In this document: piece by piece, positions 17,085-24,964 of the stretch | Layout of the letters: the number at the start of each line of letters is the position of its first letter | Position numbering within the stretch: the first letter of the stretch is position 1 | Source: Streptomyces sp. NBC_00083 | GTDB lineage: Bacteria > Actinomycetota > Actinomycetes > Streptomycetales > Streptomycetaceae | Length of the DNA: 64,000 bases | Assembly (NCBI RefSeq): GCF_026343295.1 | Contig: NZ_JAPELY010000004.1 | Span: 124,001 to 188,000 of the forward strand | Reading direction: 5' to 3' | Notes under the pieces: model-generated | What the model saw: only the letters and a program-made list of their open reading frames with translations | Told to the model about the DNA's origin: nothing | Databases searched by the model: none | Translations under genes and position numbers: made by a program

Positions 17085-17520
17085 GGGGTGCCTCTCTGTG
17101 CTTGTAGCGGTGAATGAGGAGCAGGGCAAAGCTGACGAGGGCACAGGCCAAACCTGCAAACAGCAGAGCCGTGGTCCATAGCCCGACTGCCTGTGTGCTA
17201 TTGCCACTCGTCCAGTGGCAGGTGATTGAGGGAGGAAAGGCATCCACGCTTACCGATGTCAGGCCGTAGTGGCGACTGGCGTCCATGTACACACCGCGGC
17301 CGGTCAGGTCGCCGCATACATCCATAGGTTTGGTGAACGCGAGCCCGTAAAGGGTGCCCGCTCCGTAGGCGGAAATTGCCGCTGCCGTGCCGATCACTGC
17401 CCAACGGGCAGGCTTGGACGGCGCCCGTTTTGCCACCCACAAGGCGTACGGCAGTACGCCAACGACGTAGAGGAGGACGGTAATCACGGGCGGGACGAAC
17501 ACTGCGAAGGAAGACACCAT
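17062..17520 (-). CDS. small membrane protein with an extracytoplasmic Cys pair, unknown function
   Basis: 152 residues with three hydrophobic helices: ~8-29 (VFVPPVITVLLYVVGVLPYA), ~40-62 and ~112-135. The loop between helices 2 and 3 carries two cysteines (DVCGDLTG and ITCHWTSG) that could form an exported disulfide. The tail is charged (RYKHREAPHDIELDA). I recognise no family. It sits between the large DUF1906 gene upstream (12-base gap) and the M15-like gene downstream (overlap), so the three look like one operon acting at the cell wall. Confidence 0.6.
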   Translation of the reverse strand: MVSSFAVFVPPVITVLLYVVGVLPYALWVAKRAPSKPARWAVIGTAAAISAYGAGTLYGLAFTKPMDVCGDLTGRGVYMDASRHYGLTSVSVDAFPPSITCHWTSGNSTQAVGLWTTALLFAGLACALVSFALLLIHRYKHREAPHDIELDA

Positions 17521-17531
17521 GCGTCCTGACG

Positions 17532-19937
17532 TTACCTCGAGCCAAGCAGCCGCTGCTGGTTCACTTTGTATCTGGCCTGCTGCAGAGTCTCGGTAGAGGC
17601 ATGTTGCACCAAGCTTTTACCGAACGCGTTGCACCACTCGTCAAGCTGGTCGGAAGGAAGTAGCCACGGCATGAGGGCCGTACTCCCGCCGAATTGCTTG
17701 ATCAGGAGGGCACGACCGCCGACCAGGATGACTCCGTCTGAAGACACGGGGGTGTCGGTGAGTATTTTGTTCGCCTGGTGGGCTGCCTCGCTGCTGGTAC
17801 CTCCAAAGCGTTGGTTGACGTAGGCATTGAAGCGTGTCAGACCTCCACTGCCCAGGTAGTGGTCGTGGACAGCCTCGGCAATGGTCTTGCCGCCGCGAAC
17901 GGCTTGGGCAAGGAGGTATCCGTCGGCATCTTCAACGAGATCGGTGAAGGTGAACGTTGAGGCGACGCCGATCTTGCCCATCTTGTCGTTGATGTAGGTC
18001 GCGCCGGAGGCGTAGGAGCCGTGGTCGCGGCGCCATTCGCCATATAGGGTCATCAGGTCGCCGCCCCAGCCGGCGACGTCGCCGAGGCTGATGTCTCCCT
18101 GTGGGTTCGGCTTCACGTACTGGCCGTTTGCCGTGGCCATCATGTGCTCTGGGCCGAGGTATTGACCGGTGAACGGGTCTTTGAATTCGGTCCAGATTGC
18201 CATGTTGTGATCGTTGGCGTAAGCGATGAAGCCTGCGTCAGCCTGTCCGAGCATGCCTCGCCAGGTTGCGTCGTCGTAGTTGTCACTACGGATGTACTCC
18301 ATAACGAGCCGGTTCGGGTCTCCCTTACCGTAGGCCTTTGCAAGGTCGTACAGCGATTGGATGTAGGTGATGAAGGCGTCCGTGGGCGTTACGGGGCTGT
18401 TGACCTTGTCTTGGCCAGGGTCAGTTCCGACAGCATGGGCATCGCGATCGAGTGCGAAAGTATCGGTCCCGTTGCTGACTTGGTACTCCTTGATCTGATT
18501 GAACGACCAGTTCGGCGGCAGTGGGTACCCCAAATTGCCCGAAAAGCCCCAGGACATGCCGGATACGAACGAAAAGCGCGCGTACGTCTCCTTGGTGACC
18601 TGAGCGCATACGTTCCGGGATCCGTAGACGCCGTGTATGTACCGCTTGCCGCGGCTCCCGAGCCCAGACGCAACACCCCGGAAGTAGTCCAGGATTTGAG
18701 GCATGTCGCCGTCGGTGGCGTCATAGTCGACGGCGAAGTAGATCACGGTGCCTCGGTTGAATCCGAAATGCACCGCCTGATCGTGCGCCTTCTGGGCGTG
18801 AGCGACACCGGTCTCGAACTTGTACTCGTTCAGGCTCCTGCCGTTGTCCTGGAAAATTGGGAATACGCGAAGGCCGCCGGCAAAGATGTTGGCGAGTTCA
18901 CCTTCTTCAAGCATCTTTGAACCGCCGCCGGAGGAGGCCTCATTCAGATACCTACCCACGAACCGGTAGCCGTCGCTGTACATTTTCTTCGCCCGTGATG
19001 GTGTAATGGTGTAGGCGGTGTCGGAAGCTGTAACCGGTCGGTCCGGATCACCCATCGACACGAGAAGCTGACACCACGTCGCGTAATCTCCGTGACCATT
19101 TACAGCCAGCCCCGAGAACTGCTGGAAGATGGTAACGAATGTCGCCAGATTACTGTCGAACGTCGACTTGGAAACCGTCTTGGTCTGCACGGTGTTTCCC
19201 GATCCGTCGACAGTGACGATGGGCTGGTTGAACACGCACGCCGCAGAGAACAGCTGAACGAATATACCGGACGATCCCTCGGATATCATAGCCTTGGACT
19301 TGAGCCCGGATTGTGTTCCGGAACCAAAATTCCCGGTGGCATCCGCCTCGGCGACTCCCAACTCCAGCTGGATGGCCTTCATCAGGTTCTGCTGGACGTT
19401 GCGGGAGTAGTGCCCGTCTGCCGGCCCGATGTCAACGGTCTTTTTCGTCCAGTAGCGACCATTCAGCCACTTCTGGATGGAGCGGACCTCGTCCGACCCG
19501 CCTGCGGTCAGTACATAGGCGTCCATGTTAAGCATTGCCTTGAAGACCTTCGCCTGGAGTTTTCCACTCTGATCCAGGCCCATGTCGGACTGCATGTGCT
19601 TGACGGCAAGTTCCATGTCCGAGTCGAAGTAACCGGTGTCGTAGTACCCGCCGGTGTATCCCTTGCAGAACAATCCGTATCGAATGATCTTGACGATGTT
19701 CTTATTACCGGCCCAGCCACTGCCGAGTTCGCCGAGAGACGCCAGCTTGCTGACGGTTCCGTCCCCGAAGTTGGCAACCACCGGACTGATGCCGAGTTCC
19801 TTCTGTAGCCCCATTATGAGGGCGTACATGGTGGACCAGCCCACCCTTCCGTCCTCGGGGCACTTCTGATATCCAGATGTGCTCCCGTAGGTTCCGTTCA
19901 CCCATTTCTGCGCTTCAAGCACCTTCTCGTCGGCCAT
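17532..19937 (-). CDS. large DUF1906 (Rv2525c-like) glycoside-hydrolase-like protein with duplicated N-terminal wall-binding-like units
   Basis: 801 residues. The N-terminal ~310 residues hold two related units, each with a KW-NG motif, a later FG-GT motif and a terminal FQ...GL segment (AQKWVNGTYG and IQKWLNGRYW; FQQFSGLAVNGHGD). They resemble peptidoglycan-binding repeats. Residues ~312-515 match the DUF1906/Rv2525c-type TIM barrel: FVGRYLNEASSGGGS, PIFQDNGRS, VIYFAVDYDATDGD, GVYGSRNVC and IKEYQVSNG. The last ~280 residues are unassigned. No signal peptide is visible, odd for a wall enzyme. The ATG at 19937 has AAAGGA seven bases upstream; a longer frame to 20228 is unsupported. Codon use is less G+C-biased than in neighbours. 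Confidence 0.8.
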   Translation of the reverse strand: MADEKVLEAQKWVNGTYGSTSGYQKCPEDGRVGWSTMYALIMGLQKELGISPVVANFGDGTVSKLASLGELGSGWAGNKNIVKIIRYGLFCKGYTGGYYDTGYFDSDMELAVKHMQSDMGLDQSGKLQAKVFKAMLNMDAYVLTAGGSDEVRSIQKWLNGRYWTKKTVDIGPADGHYSRNVQQNLMKAIQLELGVAEADATGNFGSGTQSGLKSKAMISEGSSGIFVQLFSAACVFNQPIVTVDGSGNTVQTKTVSKSTFDSNLATFVTIFQQFSGLAVNGHGDYATWCQLLVSMGDPDRPVTASDTAYTITPSRAKKMYSDGYRFVGRYLNEASSGGGSKMLEEGELANIFAGGLRVFPIFQDNGRSLNEYKFETGVAHAQKAHDQAVHFGFNRGTVIYFAVDYDATDGDMPQILDYFRGVASGLGSRGKRYIHGVYGSRNVCAQVTKETYARFSFVSGMSWGFSGNLGYPLPPNWSFNQIKEYQVSNGTDTFALDRDAHAVGTDPGQDKVNSPVTPTDAFITYIQSLYDLAKAYGKGDPNRLVMEYIRSDNYDDATWRGMLGQADAGFIAYANDHNMAIWTEFKDPFTGQYLGPEHMMATANGQYVKPNPQGDISLGDVAGWGGDLMTLYGEWRRDHGSYASGATYINDKMGKIGVASTFTFTDLVEDADGYLLAQAVRGGKTIAEAVHDHYLGSGGLTRFNAYVNQRFGGTSSEAAHQANKILTDTPVSSDGVILVGGRALLIKQFGGSTALMPWLLPSDQLDEWCNAFGKSLVQHASTETLQQARYKVNQQRLLGSR

Positions 19938-21636
19938 GATCAGATTCCTTTCGGATGAGTGCTCAGGAACACTGTCCGGTCTGGTCCGTAGAGCCTGCCG
20001 GACGGCACAATTTGTCAGCGCCTGAGGAGACGCTGACGATGACAGCTGTGCAAGATGAGGTGGAGAGACCCGTCGATCAAGACCAAAGCGACGGATTCGG
20101 TCAGTAAGTGCCTGGCGCTGCGACGGTCCAGCGTGCCAAGTGCACGCCGGAGGCCGATCTCGCTGATGCGCTCCATGGTCGCGACCAGAGTGGTGTTCGC
20201 AATCCCAACCACGCTGACGGTTAGGCATCTACACGCGATCAGGAATGATCGCACCTTCTCCGCGCACACGACCGAGGCAGTTAAGGTTCGCTGCGGATTT
20301 GTGGCAGTCCGCATTACCGATCGGTTCGTCGCAGCAGGAACACGGGTCCTGCAATTCAGATCCGACGGTGGTGGCGGACTGTCGCCCCCATCGGACATAT
20401 GGGGCAGCAGACTGCGGCAACGGTGAGGGCTGGGGAACGGAGTGGCTCGGCGGTCTCTGAACGAGCCGAATGTCGGCTGTTAGAAAATCGTGAGTTTGGT
20501 GATCTCCCGAACCGGTACGGGATGAAAAGGTACGACGGGAACGCGAGGTCCATTTACCGGCCGCCGGGCACCGCCCGTTGGCCCTCGTTAACGCTGTCAG
20601 TGTGTGCCTCATCAGCGGGTATCGGCCCTGGGCGGGGCTTCGGGCAGTCCAATAGAATCAGGAAGACTGGATTCCGGGTAGGTGAGCGCTGGACCCCACC
20701 GCGGTCATCGGAGTGCGGGCGTAGCCATCTGTTGCCATTCCCGGGTCGACCATGCTGTGACGCTCCTACTCGCTTGGACAGAACGTCACGGTTGACTGTC
20801 CGTCCCTGCCTATGGAGACCGCTGAGGCCAGCGCGTCCAAACTCGGATTTCTAGCCGAAGTGGGCGTTGCTGTATTGGTTTTATTGACGGCTGCCGACGC
20901 AGCCGAGAAGCCAAGCCTATTGATGTGCAGCAATTTCGTCCCCCCGGAGGCGCTTCTGTGCTGCGGGAGCGCGCCGACCCCCAGCTGACCTTAGTAGACA
21001 TGGAGTGCGGAGGGATTTCAAGAGGGTTTCGTTCCGTCGTGAGCCGGGATGTTGTGGGATTGTTACCCTCCTTCGTGCAACCCTTTGGAGAGAATACGGC
21101 GACCACTTCCATTGGCTTGCATTTTGGTCATTGGTGAATATATCTCAAAAGTCTTTAATTGGGTGCATGGGGGATATGTCTTCCAGAGTTATAAAATTGC
21201 ATCATAGGTGTGCCCTGAACGAGCGGCCGCGATCGCGGAACAGTCCGCGATGTACCTGCCCCGGGTCACGCCAGACTCTGCTGCAGTTTCTCGATGCATT
21301 TGGGGCGGGGCTGCCTCCGCGGTCCAGACGCCTCAGGCGGTGCAGCTCCGACGCGGCTGCTCTGTTTGGAGCCTTTCAGGAGGACAAGGCTTGACACGCC
21401 TCTGCCGCAGCCGCGTATGGAGGTACATGGCGGAGGTGGCAGCCTGAACGACGGAACTGAGCTGCTGAAAAGGACGCCGCGCCAGAAGCTCGCCGGCAAG
21501 GCCGCTTCCGGCAGTCCAGTCGGAGCTTGTTGTGCCGGGTGCTCAGGAGTTGATGGCTCGTCGCTGGACAGGCTTCGGTCCAGGCGCCGGGGAGCCGGTA
21601 CGCTGTACCCGCTCCGACGCTGGTCGGCGGGGCGCG
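19938..21636. other. 1.7 kb degenerate region without intact genes
   Basis: No frame here has both a start with a ribosome site and protein-like composition. The only recognisable content is an ABC-transporter relic at 20015-20400. The stretch 21100-21210 is unusually AT-rich (around TCTTTAATTGGGTG and TTATAAAATTGC). The region ends at tRNA-Ser(UGA), a common integration point, so it may be the wreck of a past insertion; no attachment repeat was found by eye. Confidence 0.45.
20015..20400 (-). pseudogene. relic of an ABC transporter: ATPase Walker B remnant joined to an FtsX/MacB-type permease end
   Basis: On the minus strand, one frame near 20240-20345 reads CCDEPIGNADCHKSAANLN, recognisable as a decayed LLADEPTGNLDS Walker B/D-loop of a MacB/LolD-type ATPase. 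A second frame just downstream (20015 to ~20240) reads VGIANTTLVATMERISEIGL then RRALGTLDRRSARHLLTES, the conserved end of an FtsX-family permease. The ATPase C-terminus and nearly all of the permease are missing between them, and the reading frame changes, so this is a deletion remnant with substitutions in key positions. Confidence 0.6.
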
Positions 21637-21723
21637 GGTGGGTTGCCCGAGCGGCCTAAGGGAACGGTCTTGAAAACCGTCGTGGCAGCGATGTCACCGT
21701 GGGTTCAAATCCCACACCCACCG
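21637..21723 (+). tRNA. tRNA-Ser(UGA)
   Basis: An 87-base serine tRNA. The acceptor stem GGTGGGT (21637-21643) pairs with ACCCACC (21716-21722), with discriminator G. The anticodon stem ACGGT/ACCGT encloses loop CTTGAAA with anticodon TGA at 21671-21673. A long variable arm precedes the T arm GTGGGTTCAAATCCCAC. No CCA is encoded. A terminator follows at 21749. Confidence 0.95.
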
Positions 21724-21748
21724 CAGGTGAACGGCCCCAGGGCCTGTT

Positions 21749-21785
21749 GAGAAGGGGCGTTCCGGATTCCGGGGCGCCCCTTCTC
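21749..21785 (+). terminator. terminator downstream of tRNA-Ser(UGA)
   Basis: Stem GAGAAGGGGCG (21749-21759) pairs perfectly with CGCCCCTTCTC (21775-21785) over a 15-base loop. It lies 25 bases after the tRNA and 16 bases before the 3' end of the convergent prim-pol gene, so it may serve both strands. Confidence 0.7.
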
Positions 21786-21801
21786 GCTGTCCGGCGGGGC
21801 C

Positions 21802-22665
21802 CTATCGCGACGCGCTCATCCGTGCCGCCGAGGCGATCGTCGCGTGGGCCTCGTGGGGGGTGAGGCCGGTGTGGACGGCGGCCGAGGCGAGGGCGGCGGT
21901 GAGCTGTTCGCCGATGCCGTTCTCGTAGGCCCGGCACGCCGCCCAGAACAGGCGGGTGTTGCGCTGGCCCTCGTGGGCGGCGAGGACGAAACGCACCAGG
22001 CCCTGACCCTGGTGGTCGCCGGGCTGCTCGGGGTGGTGGGGCCGGGGCGGAGGGGTCAGCAGGCCGAGCAGGGTGCCGGGGCAGGGGGCCGGGCCGAGGT
22101 GGGCGGTGCCGGGGGCGAGGCGGTAGACGCCCCGGCTGCTGAGGGAGCCGGGCCCGACCAGGTAGCCGCCGGCGCCCCGGATGTCGATGCCGGGGGCGAT
22201 GCGGCTCGCCGAGTTGGGCACGACGGTGTCGGGCGGCCCGGTCAGCCAGATGTGGCGGCCCCCGCTCGGGGTGATCACGACCACCGTCTCCGGGATGGTG
22301 AACAGGTGCCGCAGCGCCAGGTGTTGGAGCGCGGCCGTGGCGTCGGCGCCCGGGGGCTTGGTGTCGAGGTCGATCCCGATGAGGTGGTGCGGCGCCCGCC
22401 CGCAGGCGATGCCGTAGCCGGTGGCCCACGGCGCCGCCGCGAACAGCGCGCGTACCGCGGCCGGATCCGTGGTCGCGTCGTGCACCCCGTGCCCCGGCAT
22501 GCCGCACTCGCCCCGGCAGAGCACCGGGTGCGCGCCATTGCGGTGCGGCGAGGGGAGCGCGGGGAGCTTGGTGCGCGACAGGGGGATGACGGGCAGGCCG
22601 CGCTCGGCGGCGGACAGGGCGTGGGCGAGGGCCAGGGTGGCGGCCTGCCGGTCGATGGTGGCCAT
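21802..22665 (-). CDS. bifunctional DNA primase/polymerase (prim-pol) domain protein
   Basis: 287 residues. The prim-pol motifs are intact: LIGIDLDTKP gives the catalytic DxD pair (Asp99, Asp101) and PSGGRHIWLTG gives the His-containing strand (His138). A Cys/His cluster HPVLCRGECGMPGHGVHD (~47-64) is probably a zinc knuckle inserted in the domain. The C-terminal ~60 residues are a helical tail. Such proteins prime DNA synthesis, often for plasmids or integrated elements, and its position beside tRNA-Ser is suggestive, although prim-pol genes also occur as core genes in Streptomyces. ATG 22665 is chosen; the frame stays open to 22785. Confidence 0.85.
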   Translation of the reverse strand: MATIDRQAATLALAHALSAAERGLPVIPLSRTKLPALPSPHRNGAHPVLCRGECGMPGHGVHDATTDPAAVRALFAAAPWATGYGIACGRAPHHLIGIDLDTKPPGADATAALQHLALRHLFTIPETVVVITPSGGRHIWLTGPPDTVVPNSASRIAPGIDIRGAGGYLVGPGSLSSRGVYRLAPGTAHLGPAPCPGTLLGLLTPPPRPHHPEQPGDHQGQGLVRFVLAAHEGQRNTRLFWAACRAYENGIGEQLTAALASAAVHTGLTPHEAHATIASAARMSASR

Positions 22666-23136
22666 GGCTCCATGTTCGTACGAATGTTCGAGAAAGGGAA
22701 TCCCTGTCCGGGGCCGCCCCGCTCGCACGGCGTCCGGTCCCGCCCCTCGACCCCATCCGCGCGGGGCGACGACCCGGTGGCGCACCGGTGTCTTCCAGGT
22801 GAGCGGATGGTGGCGGCCAAGGTTGGCCGAATCCCTGCGGAAACGGTTCTTCCTATGGGAGGGCGCGGCGCCGACGCGAAAGTTCAGCCCTGGCCAGCGG
22901 TTTGGTATCGCATTGGGGGTTTATCGACATGTCCTCACGCTTGCGGGCGAAAGGTGCCTCATTGACTGGTTCGCCGGGGATTCGGTGGGCAACTCTGATG
23001 TCGCGACGTCGTCACCAAGCGTCCGAGGCGGTCGGCCAACTGCCTTGGAACGGACCGCACTTACGTCACTCATGTGACGCAGGAGCGGTCCGGAACGCCG
23101 AACCAACCCGTATTTCCGGTTCCTGGAGGAATTGAC
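22666..23136. other. intergenic region with a 16-base palindrome upstream of the small secreted protein
   Basis: About 470 bases between the divergent prim-pol gene and the gene at 23137. No coding frame is convincing. The notable element is a palindrome at 23064-23079. Confidence 0.5.
23064..23079. promoter_or_regulatory. candidate operator palindrome
   Basis: CGTCAC-TCAT-GTGACG, perfect six-base arms, centred about 65 bases upstream of the ATG at 23137. Its size and position fit a dimeric repressor or activator site, but the binding protein is unknown. Confidence 0.4.
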
Positions 23137-23448
23137 ATGGCAAGCATCCGTACCGCCCGCGTCCTCGCCGTCGTTGCCGCGCTGCCCCTCGCCGCCGCCC
23201 TCTTCTCGGGTGTGGCGACCGCCGACAACGGCGCCCTCGCGGGTCACGGATCGAACGCGGCGGTGGCAACCGTCAGCGGCAGCGGGGTCGGGCACGACAA
23301 CCGGGGTAATTCGTCCACCACGCAGCAGCAGGCCGTCGGGTCCGGCGCCTCGAACCAGAACAACACCGCCCAGGTGAACGGTTCCGCCTTCACGTCGATC
23401 AACCAGGGCAACGAGAATGTCGCCGTGAACTTCACCCGCCTCTGGTGA
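23137..23448 (+). CDS. small secreted Asn/Gln/Ser/Gly-rich protein
   Basis: 103 residues. A signal peptide (VLAVVAALPLAAALFSGVAT, cleaved near Ala-Thr-Ala-Asp) is followed by a ~70-residue mature chain rich in Asn, Gln, Ser, Gly and Val with no Cys: VSGSGVGHDNRGNSSTTQQQ then a SGASNQNNTAQVNGS stretch, ending NVAVNFTRLW. The composition recalls secreted aerial-surface proteins of Streptomyces such as chaplins and rodlins, but no chaplin motif is present, so this is only a compositional analogy. GGAGG lies seven bases before the ATG. A hairpin follows at 23493. Confidence 0.8.
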   Translation: MASIRTARVLAVVAALPLAAALFSGVATADNGALAGHGSNAAVATVSGSGVGHDNRGNSSTTQQQAVGSGASNQNNTAQVNGSAFTSINQGNENVAVNFTRLW

Positions 23449-23492
23449 CCCGCGGCCCCCACCGCGGGGTCCGGTCCGGGGGGTGATGGACG

Positions 23493-23528
23493 GCCCGGGT
23501 GACAGTGCTGAGGCACGGTCACCCGGGC
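23493..23528 (+). terminator. terminator-like hairpin after the secreted-protein gene
   Basis: GCCCGGGTGAC (23493-23503) pairs with GTCACCCGGGC (23518-23528), 11 perfect base pairs with a 14-base loop, 45 bases after the stop at 23448. Confidence 0.6.
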
Positions 23529-23540
23529 TGTTCGCTTGCG

Positions 23541-23636
23541 CTGGGTGGGAATCCCGGGCCGTTCGCGTGCGAGGGGGTGGGAATCCCGGGCCGTTCGCGT
23601 GCGAGGCGGTGGGAATCCCGGGCCGTTCGCGTGCGG
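23541..23636 (+). repeat. 32-bp tandem direct repeat, three copies
   Basis: The core GTGGGAATCCCGGGCCGTTC recurs at 23545, 23577 and 23609, an exact 32-base period with no spacer. A more diverged unit (CCCGGGCTGTTCGCTTGCG) precedes the array. The third copy ends in GTGCGGAGG. Confidence 0.8.
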
Positions 23637-23718
23637 AGGGGGCCGGGGTCCGGGTGCGGCCGTCCCGTGGGCGCCCGGCTGGTGCGCGTGGTGCGCGGGC
23701 ATTGACAGTTCCGCTCTA

Positions 23719-23735
23719 TCTGACGGACAGTCAGA
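23719..23735. promoter_or_regulatory. candidate TetR-type operator before the igr-like operon
   Basis: TCTGAC-GGACA-GTCAGA, perfect six-base arms with a five-base spacer, 66 bases upstream of the GTG at 23801. A TTGACA (23702-23707) lies just before it and could be a -35 element. The motif does not match the KstR or KstR2 consensus as I remember them. Confidence 0.45.
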
Positions 23736-23800
23736 AACGCGTCAGCGCACACCCCACCCGTACGCATTCGTACGCCCCGTACGCACGGAAGGCCGCCGTC

Positions 23801-24964
23801 GTGCACCTCGCCCCGACCGAGCGCCAGCAGCGACTGCGCTCCGAACTCCGCTCCTACTTCGCCCGGTTGATGCCGGACGGGCCGCCGGCCGCCGCGGATC
23901 CCGATGCCCAGCGCGCGCTGCTGCGCCGCATCGGCGCCGACGGGTGGCTCGGCCTCGGCTGGCCCGTCGAGTACGGGGGTCAGGGGCGCGGCGCGGACGA
24001 GCAGTTCGTCTTCTTCGACGAGGCCTACCGCGCGGGAGCGCCCGTCTCGATGGTCACCCTCAACACGGTCGGCCCGACCCTGATGAAGTACGGGACCGAC
24101 GAGCAGAAGGCCTACTTCCTGCCCAGGATCCTCCGCGGCGAGCTGGTCTTCGCGATCGGCTACAGCGAGCCCGAGGCCGGCACCGACCTGGCCGCCCTGC
24201 GCACCAGGGCCGTGCGGGACGGCGACACCTGGGTGATCGACGGGCAGAAGGTGTTCACCTCCAACGCCCAGAACGCCGACTGGATCTGGCTCGCCTGTCG
24301 CACCGATCCCGGCGCGCCCAAGCACCGGGGCATCTCGATCGTCCTGGTGCCGACCGACGCGCCCGGATTCTCCTGGACGCCGATCGAGACGGTCGGCGGC
24401 TTGACCACCACGGCGACGTACTACGACGGCATCCGGGTGCCGCTGGGGAACCTGGTCGGCGAGGAGAACGCGGGCTGGGGGCTGATCACCAACCAGCTCA
24501 ACCACGAACGGGTCGCACTCGCCGCGATCGGCATGCAGGCCGAGGATTTCTACGAGGCCGCGCTCACCGCCGCCTGTACGCCCGATCCGGTGACTTCCGA
24601 GCGCCGTGTTGACCACGATTGGGTGAAGGCGAAGGTGGCCGCCACGCACGCGAGGCTGGCGGTGAACCGCCTGCTCAGCTGGCGTTTGGTGGGGGATGTC
24701 GGGGCCGGGATCCTCGCCCCGGGAGACGCCAGCGGGGTGAAGTTCACGGGAACGGAGTCCGCGGTCGAAACGTATCGAATGTGTCGGGAAATCGTGGGGG
24801 ACGCGGGCCTGATACGGGGTGGTTCGCCCGGCACCTTCGGGGACGGGGAGCTGGAGCGGATGAACAGGGCGGCGCAGATCAACACGTTCGGGGGCGGGGT
24901 GAGCGAGGTGCAGCGGGAGATCGTCGCGACGATGCGGCTCGGGATGAAGCGGGGGAAGCGGTGA
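23801..24964 (+). CDS. acyl-CoA dehydrogenase, FadE29 (ChsE2)-like
   Basis: 387 residues with the full acyl-CoA dehydrogenase fold. FAD-contact segments IGYSEPEAGTDLAALRT and WVIDGQKVFTSNAQNADWIW are intact; the C-terminal QINTFGGGVSEVQREIVATM closes the helical domain. In Mycobacterium, FadE28 and FadE29 pair as an alpha2beta2 dehydrogenase acting on the three-carbon steroid side chain; the presence of a second, shorter dehydrogenase in this operon fits that. I start at GTG 23801 (HLAPTERQQRL), after GGAAGG; upstream sequence is repeats. The next start overlaps this stop. Confidence 0.88.
   Translation: MHLAPTERQQRLRSELRSYFARLMPDGPPAAADPDAQRALLRRIGADGWLGLGWPVEYGGQGRGADEQFVFFDEAYRAGAPVSMVTLNTVGPTLMKYGTDEQKAYFLPRILRGELVFAIGYSEPEAGTDLAALRTRAVRDGDTWVIDGQKVFTSNAQNADWIWLACRTDPGAPKHRGISIVLVPTDAPGFSWTPIETVGGLTTTATYYDGIRVPLGNLVGEENAGWGLITNQLNHERVALAAIGMQAEDFYEAALTAACTPDPVTSERRVDHDWVKAKVAATHARLAVNRLLSWRLVGDVGAGILAPGDASGVKFTGTESAVETYRMCREIVGDAGLIRGGSPGTFGDGELERMNRAAQINTFGGGVSEVQREIVATMRLGMKRGKR

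Larger units (their letters stand above)
23449..23800. other. intergenic region with terminator, 32-bp tandem repeats and operator-like dyad
   Basis: About 350 bases between two plus-strand genes. It contains a hairpin (23493-23528), three copies of a 32-base direct repeat (23541-23636) and a dyad before the catabolic operon (23719-23735). An open frame runs through the repeats into the acyl-CoA dehydrogenase gene but is not likely to be translated. Confidence 0.6.

Noticed and set aside
20399..20854. A 151-codon plus-strand frame in the degenerate region
   Set aside because: Composition is non-protein-like, no ribosome site, and it overlaps the complement of the ABC relic region.
23541..23636. 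CRISPR-like array
   Set aside because: The 32-base units abut one another with no spacers, and no cas gene is nearby.
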